From Sphingomonas sp. JC676 (lineage in GTDB: Bacteria > Pseudomonadota > Alphaproteobacteria > Sphingomonadales > Sphingomonadaceae): 64,000 bases of DNA. Positions 59,195 through 64,000 of the stretch are shown piece by piece (the first letter of the stretch is position 1; the number at the start of each line of letters is the position of its first letter). Under the pieces are notes generated by a model. That model did not search any database, was not told the DNA's origin, and saw nothing but the letters and a program-made list of their open reading frames with translations. Both the position numbers and the translations under genes were made by a program. Where the stretch lies: the NCBI RefSeq assembly GCF_014489075.1, contig NZ_JACTGR010000007.1:62001-126000 (forward strand), written 5' to 3'.

Positions 59195-59215
59195 ATAGTT
59201 GACGAAGTCAAGTAT
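59195..59215. promoter_or_regulatory. MarR-type palindromic operator
   Basis: ATAGTTGAC (59195-59203) and GTCAAGTAT (59207-59215) form a 9-bp dyad with one mismatch around GAA. The site lies 20 nt upstream of the MarR-GNAT start, between it and the preceding gene, and overlaps that gene's stop codon at 59208. Autoregulation by the MarR domain is the likely use. Confidence 0.7.
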
Positions 59216-59882
59216 CTACCGAATGCGCCGCGACATAGTCCAATATGTCCTGCGGCGTGCGGAACAGCGCGTCCGGCCCCAGCGCGGTCAGCACCTCTTC
59301 GCTGGCATAGCCCCACAGCACCGAACCTGCGCGCATCCCCGTCTCGCGCGCGGCGTCGATGTCGCGGGTCTCGTCGCCGATCGAGAGCGTGTCCGAAGCG
59401 GGAACACCCATCTTCCTGAGCACCCGGCGGAACTTGGGCGCCTTGCCGAACAGCGACGATCCGCAGGCATAGCAATCGATGCGTGCGGCGTGCTGGGCGC
59501 CCAGGATCTTGCGCGCATTGGCTTCCGAGTTCGAGGTCACCAGCGCGATCTTGACCCCCATCGCCGCGATCCGCTCGAGCAGGTCGGGCGTGCCGGGGAA
59601 GAGTTCGATCTCATGCGCGTTGCGCCCCACCAGCCGGCGGACATGGCGCGCGATCAACGGCAGCTTCCAGCGCGCGATCCCGAGATACTGGATCACTTCG
59701 CGCGAGCTCTTGTGGCGCAGCATCTCGACTTCGCCCTGCTTGACCGTGCGGAACTTGAAGCGCTTGGCGAGCTGGTCGACCACCGAGAGGAACCAGTCGC
59801 CGCTGTCCGACAGCGTGCCGTCGAAATCGAAGATCACCAGCCGGACCGGCGCGGCGGTGGAGGTGCGCGCCGCCTCAGCCAT
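59208..59882 (-). CDS. HAD-family hydrolase
   Basis: The 224-residue protein has motif I LVIFDFDGTLSDSGDWFLSV, motif II LVTSNSEANARKIL, motif III (SLFGKAPKFRRVL) and motif IV TLSIGDETRDIDAARETG, with a helical cap. It resembles PGP-type phosphatases but the cap is distinctive and the substrate is unknown. ATG at 59882 gives an 8-nt overlap with the CDF gene stop and a GGAGGG ahead; the ATG at 59900 is the alternative. The MarR operator overlaps its stop. Confidence 0.9.
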   Translation of the reverse strand: MAEAARTSTAAPVRLVIFDFDGTLSDSGDWFLSVVDQLAKRFKFRTVKQGEVEMLRHKSSREVIQYLGIARWKLPLIARHVRRLVGRNAHEIELFPGTPDLLERIAAMGVKIALVTSNSEANARKILGAQHAARIDCYACGSSLFGKAPKFRRVLRKMGVPASDTLSIGDETRDIDAARETGMRAGSVLWGYASEEVLTALGPDALFRTPQDILDYVAAHSVDT

Positions 59883-60807
59883 GCCCCCCTCCATTGCCAT
59901 GCATCCGGCACTCCGCCCCGTCGCCCAATTCGATCTGCACCGTCGTATGGTCGATCCGGAAGTCGTGCGCCAGCCGGTGCTGGAGGTCGCTGAGGAAGAG
60001 ATCGCCCGGATGGCCCCCCGGCATCACCAGATGCGCGGTGAGCGCGGCCTCGGTCGTACTCATCGGCCAAATGTGGAGATCATGGACCCGCGTCACGCCC
60101 GGCAGCGCCGCCAGCGAGCGCTCGACCGCCTCGGCATCGATCCGCTGCGGCACCGCATGGAGCGCCATCGTGATCGATTCCTTGAGCAGCCCCCAGGTGC
60201 TCCACAGAATCACCGCGACGACGACCAGGCTGATCGCCGGATCGATCCAGGCGAGCCCGGTGAAATAGATCATCGCGCCCGCCACCACCACCGCGGCGGA
60301 GACGCCGGCATCGGCGGCCATGTGGAGATAGGCGCCGCGGATGTTGATGTCGTGCTTGCGGCCGCTGGCGAAGAGCATCGCCGTCGCCAGATTGACCATG
60401 ATGCCCACCGCCGCGACGATCATCACCGGCACGCCGGCCACCGGGTGCGGATCGGCGAGGCGCTGTGCCGCCTCGAGCGAGATCGCGCCCACCGCGACGA
60501 GCAGCAGCAAGGCATTGGCGAGCGCCGCCAGGATCGACGATCCGCGCAGGCCATAGGTGAAGCGCTTGCTGGTCGGCCGCTTGGCGAGCTCGGCACCGCC
60601 CCAGGCGATCAGCAGCCCGAGCACGTCGGACAGATTGTGCCCGGCATCGGCGAGCAAGGCGACCGACCCCGTCCACACGCCCGCACCCCCCTCGACCGCG
60701 ACAAAGGCGAGGTTGAGCAGCGTGCCGATCGCAAAGGCGCGGCCGAAGTCCCTGGGCGCGTGGGAATGCGCGTGGGAATGATGGTGGTGGTCGTGATGCG
60801 CGGCCAT
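59875..60807 (-). CDS. Cation diffusion facilitator (CDF) metal transporter
   Basis: The 310-residue protein has a His-rich N-terminus (HHDHHHHSHAHSH, residues 4-16), six membrane helices with the zinc-site pair LLADAGHNLSDVLGL and YLHMAADAGVSAAV, and a C-terminal cytoplasmic domain with RVHDLHIWPMSTTEAALTAHL. This is the CzcD/ZitB class of proton-coupled Zn2+/Co2+ efflux proteins. The start at 60807 gives the His-rich sequence; the HAD gene overlaps its end by 8 nt. Confidence 0.94.
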   Translation of the reverse strand: MAAHHDHHHHSHAHSHAPRDFGRAFAIGTLLNLAFVAVEGGAGVWTGSVALLADAGHNLSDVLGLLIAWGGAELAKRPTSKRFTYGLRGSSILAALANALLLLVAVGAISLEAAQRLADPHPVAGVPVMIVAAVGIMVNLATAMLFASGRKHDINIRGAYLHMAADAGVSAAVVVAGAMIYFTGLAWIDPAISLVVVAVILWSTWGLLKESITMALHAVPQRIDAEAVERSLAALPGVTRVHDLHIWPMSTTEAALTAHLVMPGGHPGDLFLSDLQHRLAHDFRIDHTTVQIELGDGAECRMHGNGGGHG

Positions 60808-60850
60808 TCGTTCCGCTCTTAGCCGGGCTCGCGCATGAGATGCTAGGACA

Positions 60851-61384
60851 TCAATTGCCGGGATTGGCGGGATTGCCGCGCCCGCGCTTTCCACGGCCCG
60901 GATTGAACGCCGGCGGACGGATGGTCACCAACTCGCTGCGCACCAGCACGCCGTCCTTGTTGGCATCGAAGCGCGTGAAGAGCAGGTCGAATCGCTCGGC
61001 CAGTTCGGCGAAGCTGATCCGGTTGTCGCCGTTGCGATCGACTTCGAACGGGCTGGGCAGGGTGTTGCGGTCGCCCAGCCAGCGCTCCGACCAGTCGGAG
61101 AAGGCGATATAGCCGATCGATCCCTTCTTGTCGGTGTCGACGCTGTCGAAGCTGTGGCGCAGCCCCGCGTCGAATTCGGCGCGCGTCACCTTGGCATCGC
61201 CGTCCGCATCGAACGCCGCGATCATCATCGCCACCGGCTCGACGATCACGGTGGCGGCGGGCTGGGCGCGAGTGCTCTGCCCGATCGGATTGGCGCTGTT
61301 ACCGCTCCCCGCCGGAATGCCCACGCGATCCTGGGCGAAGGCCGGCGTCGCGATGAACGCCGCGAGCAGCAGAAGGAAGCGCAT
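60851..61384 (-). CDS. Exported EF-hand domain protein
   Basis: The 177-residue precursor has a signal peptide (cleavage near AFAQD) and EF-hand calcium loops: FDADGDAKVTRAEF, DTDKKGSIGYIAF, DRNGDNRISFAEL and DANKDGVLVRSEL (four in all, about residues 58-155), ending in a basic Gly/Arg tail (GRGKRGRGNPA). Calcium binding in the periplasm is likely. It is the second EF-hand protein in the window and is not linked to the first. Role unknown. Confidence 0.88.
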   Translation of the reverse strand: MRFLLLLAAFIATPAFAQDRVGIPAGSGNSANPIGQSTRAQPAATVIVEPVAMMIAAFDADGDAKVTRAEFDAGLRHSFDSVDTDKKGSIGYIAFSDWSERWLGDRNTLPSPFEVDRNGDNRISFAELAERFDLLFTRFDANKDGVLVRSELVTIRPPAFNPGRGKRGRGNPANPGN

Positions 61385-61398
61385 GGAGATCCTTTCGA

Positions 61399-62424
61399 TC
61401 AGGGCAGCAACAGACTCGCGTCGCCATAGCTGTAGAAGCGATAGTCTGTGGCAATCGCATGGCGATACGCCGCCTGCATCCGCTCCAGCCCCATCAGCGC
61501 CGATACCAGCATGAACAAAGTCGAGCGCGGCAGATGGAAATTGGTGACCAGCCCGTCCACGCCCCTGAAGCGATAACCGGGGGTGATGAAGATCGCGGTG
61601 TCGCCTTCGAACGGGCGGATCACGCCATCCTCACCGGTGGCGCTTTCGATCAGGCGCAGGCTGGTGGTGCCGACGGCGATCACGCGGCCGCCCGCGGCGC
61701 GCACCGCGTTCAGCCGGTCGGCCGTGTCCTGGTCGATCCGCCCCCATTCGGCATGCATCCTGTGCGCGTCGGTGTTCTCGGCCTTGACCGGCAGGAAGGT
61801 GCCCGCACCGACATGGAGCGTGAGCGTGGCGTGGCCGATCCCCGCGGCCTCCAGCGTCGCCATCAGCTCGGGTGTGAAGTGCAAAGCCGCGGTAGGCGCC
61901 GCGACCGCGCCGGGCTCGCTCGCGAACATCGTCTGATAATCCTCGGCGTCGCGCGCGTCGGTCGGTCGCTTGGAGGCGATATAGGGCGGGAGCGGCATCC
62001 GTCCGCAGCGCGCGAGCAGCAGCTCGACCGGCTCGTCGCCGGCGAAGTCGATCGCGAAGCTGCCATCCTCGGCGCGGTCCGAGGCGTGCGCGGTCACGCC
62101 CTCGCCGAAATCGATCGTGTCGCCCTCGCGCAGCCGCTTGGCGTTGCGGATGAAGGCGCGCCAGCGCCGCGGACCCTCGCGCTTGTGGAGCGTCGCGCCG
62201 ATGTTCGCCTCTCCGCGTTTGCCCTCGAGCTGCGCCGGGATCACGCGCGTGTCGTTGAAGACGAGCAGGTCGCCCGCGCGCAGCAGGCCCGGCAGGTCGT
62301 GCACGGCCGCGTCGCGCGTGCCGGCGCCGTCCAGCACCAGCATCCGCGCGGAATCGCGCGGGCTCGCCGGCCGCAGCGCGATCCGCTCCGCCGGCAGCTC
62401 GAAATCGAAAAGGTCTACGTTCAC
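61399..62424 (-). CDS. queA: S-adenosylmethionine:tRNA ribosyltransferase-isomerase QueA
   Basis: QueA builds epoxyqueuosine on tRNA, the step after Tgt. The 341-residue product begins with the family start MNVDLFDFELPAERIALRPA and carries DLLVFNDTRVIPAQL, MPLPPYI, HVGAGTFLPVKAENTDAHRMHAEWG (split at the Ala) and LPRSTLFMLVSALMGLERMQAAYRHAI split at LMG. tgt is 3.8 kb away on the same strand. It is 14 nt from the EF-hand gene downstream. Confidence 0.97.
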   Translation of the reverse strand: MNVDLFDFELPAERIALRPASPRDSARMLVLDGAGTRDAAVHDLPGLLRAGDLLVFNDTRVIPAQLEGKRGEANIGATLHKREGPRRWRAFIRNAKRLREGDTIDFGEGVTAHASDRAEDGSFAIDFAGDEPVELLLARCGRMPLPPYIASKRPTDARDAEDYQTMFASEPGAVAAPTAALHFTPELMATLEAAGIGHATLTLHVGAGTFLPVKAENTDAHRMHAEWGRIDQDTADRLNAVRAAGGRVIAVGTTSLRLIESATGEDGVIRPFEGDTAIFITPGYRFRGVDGLVTNFHLPRSTLFMLVSALMGLERMQAAYRHAIATDYRFYSYGDASLLLP

Positions 62425-62448
62425 GATTCGGGTAGCGGGCCGCCGCCC

Positions 62449-63192
62449 TTATTTCTTCTTCGCCGGAGCCGGCTTCTTGGCCGGGGCCGGCTTGGGCGCG
62501 GCCGGCGCGGGCGCGGTCGGGATCAGCAGCGGTGCCGCAGGCACGGGCGCAGCGACCTCGGCCACATAGGGCGGCGGGTTGTCCGCCTGGACATAGGCGT
62601 GGAGGATGCGCGTCGGGCTCTCCGGGGGCTCGCCGCGCTCGATCTTGTCGACCCATTCGATGCCCGAGGTGACGCGGCCGAACACCGTATAGTTATGGTC
62701 GAAGCCCAGATGCGCGCCGAACATGATGAAGAACTGGCTGTTGGCGCTGTTGACGTCCTGTGCGCGTGCGGCCGAGACGGCGCCGCGGACATGGGGCAGG
62801 TTGTTGAACTCGGCGGGGACGTCGGGCAGATCCGAACCGCCGGTGCCGTCGCCCTTGGGATCGCCGGACTGCGCCATGTTCTCGGGCGCATCGATGACGC
62901 GGTGGAAGGTAATGCCGTCGTAGAAATGTCGCCGCGTCAGCGTCTTGACCCGCTCCACCATCTTGGGCGCGACATCGGGGCGCAGCCGGAAGATCACGCG
63001 TCCGCCGGTCGAAAGATCGAGAATCCAGGTATTCTCCGGGTCCGCCGGCACGACGATGGGAACCGCCGCCGTCGAATCCGCGGTGACGCCGGCCAGCGGC
63101 TGGACCTCGGGCTTGGGCGCCTTGCCCTGGGCGAGTGCCGGAACGGCGATCAAGGTGGCGGCCATGGCGGCCAGCGCGGCAACGAAACGCAT
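62449..63192 (-). CDS. Cyclophilin-type peptidyl-prolyl isomerase, periplasmic
   Basis: The 247-residue precursor has a signal peptide (cleavage near ALAQG), then a cyclophilin domain: RRHFYDGITFHRVIDAPENMAQSGDPKGDGTGG (split; active Arg and Gln), SANSQFFIMFG and FDHNYTVFGRVTSGIEWVDKI. A Pro/Ala/Lys-rich tail (KPAPAKKPAPAKKK) ends the protein. It folds exported proteins. ATG at 63192 has a GGGGAAG Shine-Dalgarno; GTG at 63204 is the alternative. Confidence 0.93.
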   Translation of the reverse strand: MRFVAALAAMAATLIAVPALAQGKAPKPEVQPLAGVTADSTAAVPIVVPADPENTWILDLSTGGRVIFRLRPDVAPKMVERVKTLTRRHFYDGITFHRVIDAPENMAQSGDPKGDGTGGSDLPDVPAEFNNLPHVRGAVSAARAQDVNSANSQFFIMFGAHLGFDHNYTVFGRVTSGIEWVDKIERGEPPESPTRILHAYVQADNPPPYVAEVAAPVPAAPLLIPTAPAPAAPKPAPAKKPAPAKKK

Positions 63193-63274
63193 TAACTTCC
63201 CCACTCGCTTGCAACTAAGCGCGGCGGTCTAGAGCAATCGGCCTGCGCCGCAAAGCCCGCGACTCACCGACCGT

Positions 63275-63784
63275 TCAGGCACTGCCCTTGCGGCCGATCT
63301 CATAGACGCGGCGCGAGACATCGGCCTCCACCGCGGGTGATACGAACTTGCCGATCTTGCCGCCATAGAGCGCGATTTCTTTCACCAGCCGACTCGCGAT
63401 CGGCTGGAGCGAGACGTCGGCCATCAGGAAGACCGTCTCGATCCGGCTGTTCAGCTGCTGGTTCATTCCCGCCATCTGATATTCATACTCGAAGTCCGCC
63501 ACGGCGCGCAGGCCGCGGATGATCAGCCCGGCATGCTCGCGCTCGGCAAAGTCCATCAGCAGCGAATCGAAGCTGACGACCAGGATCTCGCCGTCGATGT
63601 CGGCGGTTTCCCGCTTCACCATCGCCAACCGCTCCTCGATCGTGAACATCGGCGATTTGGAAGGGTTGGTGGTCACGCCGATCACCAGCCGGTCGACCAG
63701 CTTCGCGCCGCGCCGGATGATGTCCATATGGCCGCGCGTGATCGGATCGAAGGTGCCGGGATAGACGCCGGTGCGGGTGATCAT
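63275..63784 (-). CDS. coaD: Phosphopantetheine adenylyltransferase CoaD
   Basis: CoaD transfers AMP to phosphopantetheine in coenzyme A synthesis. The 169-residue product has the nucleotidyltransferase T/HxGH motif in YPGTFDPITRGHMDIIRRG, the phosphopantetheine pocket VGVTTNPSKSPMF, and the conserved end EIALYGGKIGKFVSPAVEADV. Full length. It is 11 nt downstream of the polyprenyl synthetase gene on the same strand. Confidence 0.97.
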   Translation of the reverse strand: MITRTGVYPGTFDPITRGHMDIIRRGAKLVDRLVIGVTTNPSKSPMFTIEERLAMVKRETADIDGEILVVSFDSLLMDFAEREHAGLIIRGLRAVADFEYEYQMAGMNQQLNSRIETVFLMADVSLQPIASRLVKEIALYGGKIGKFVSPAVEADVSRRVYEIGRKGSA

Positions 63785-63795
63785 GAGCGAGCCTC

Positions 63796-64000
63796 CTAGC
63801 GGTCGCGTTCCAAAGTGAAGCGCGCGATGTCGCGCAGCAGGTCGGCCTCGGGGCCATAAGCGTGGAGGTGCGACACGGCCTGCTCGATCAGCATTCGCGC
63901 CTGCGCGCGCGCGCGGTCGAGGCCGAGCAGGGTGAGGAAGGTTTCCTTGCCCGCATCCCCGTCCTTGCGCAGCTTCTTGCCGGCCAGCGCCTCGTCGCCC
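63796..64000 (-). CDS. 3' end of a polyprenyl (farnesyl-type) diphosphate synthase gene
   Basis: The frame is open from the window edge to the stop at 63796-63798 and encodes about 67 C-terminal residues. They include LAGKKLRKDGDAGKETFLTLLGLDRARAQA (split at the DAG) and the ending LHAYGPEADLLRDIARFTLERDR, which match the C-terminal helices of short-chain trans-prenyl diphosphate synthases. The catalytic DDxxD motifs are outside the window. It is likely ispA-like, but chain length cannot be told. Confidence 0.82.
   Translation of the reverse strand, partial: GDEALAGKKLRKDGDAGKETFLTLLGLDRARAQARMLIEQAVSHLHAYGPEADLLRDIARFTLERDR

Noticed and set aside
59161..59207. Separate small gene between the HAD and MarR-GNAT genes
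   Set aside because: Too short, and better explained as promoter and operator sequence.

Overview
The window is about 64 kb of GC-rich chromosome from an alphaproteobacterium, most likely Sphingomonas or a close relative in the Sphingomonadales. The evidence is a PEPxxWA-type sorting protein, an alphaproteobacterial-type LexA box (GTTC-N7-GTTC) in front of recN, an ATP12-family F1-ATPase chaperone, class II glutamate-cysteine ligase, a TonB-dependent receptor, and sphingomonad-style small periplasmic and membrane proteins. I see no rRNA, tRNA, insertion sequence, prophage or CRISPR array. Most of the window is core genome with densely packed operons, many joined by 4-nt start/stop overlaps.

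Region by region. 1-6.99 kb: a 5'-truncated gene, ruvB, a three-gene XRE-regulator/membrane-protein operon with a tandem operator, then the complete ybgC-tolQRAB-pal envelope operon ending in a strong terminator. 7-9 kb: an SPFH-protein operon with a ribbon-helix-helix regulator and three small membrane proteins, followed by a dispersed repeat. 9-14.2 kb: S1/P1 nuclease, isoaspartyl peptidase and two acyltransferase-3 proteins flanking a membrane-bound LytTR regulator. 14.3-24 kb: PEP-CTERM-type protein, ispG, aspartic protease, an EamA-GNAT-SMR-TfoX operon, DUF1345 protein, inorganic pyrophosphatase, M61 peptidase and a membrane methyltransferase. 24-32 kb: second copy of the dispersed repeat, SGNH hydrolase, a decayed copy of a gshA 3' end, gshA, rsmE, a REPIN-like element, an EF-hand protein, ubiA, the tldE/pmbA gene, a CysQ-like phosphatase and a small monooxygenase-fold protein.

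32-37 kb is the most unusual part. A leaderless metzincin-like metalloprotease carries five 50-residue repeats and a glycine-rich tail. Three bases downstream is a 99-residue protein that resembles the protease's own N-terminal domain. A convergent XpaC-TelA pair follows. 37-46 kb holds the TonB receptor, a YciI-like protein, an FMN reductase, typA, a CE12-like esterase and gmk. 46-49.1 kb is a tightly overlapped operon (crcB, rluC-type synthase, HAD phosphatase, small membrane protein, ATP12 chaperone). 49-64 kb carries a lipoprotein, small membrane proteins, a mannose-6-phosphate isomerase, bamD, SOS-type recN, a SleB-like hydrolase, tgt, a cupin protein, a MarR-GNAT fusion, a HAD phosphatase, a CDF transporter, an EF-hand protein, queA, a cyclophilin, coaD and the 3' end of a polyprenyl synthetase gene.

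Functionally, several genes serve the envelope (Tol-Pal, BamD, SleB, glycine-zipper protein, TonB receptor). Others serve tRNA/rRNA modification (tgt, queA, rluC-type, rsmE), isoprenoid/quinone synthesis (ispG, ubiA, polyprenyl synthetase) and DNA repair (ruvB, recN). Regulatory sites that can be read directly are the tandem GTAAC-N6-GTTAC operators, the LexA box, a MarR-type palindrome and several palindromes of unknown use. Coordinates and start choices rest on reading frames, Shine-Dalgarno-like sequences and overlaps. Family names rest on recognised motifs, not on database searches.
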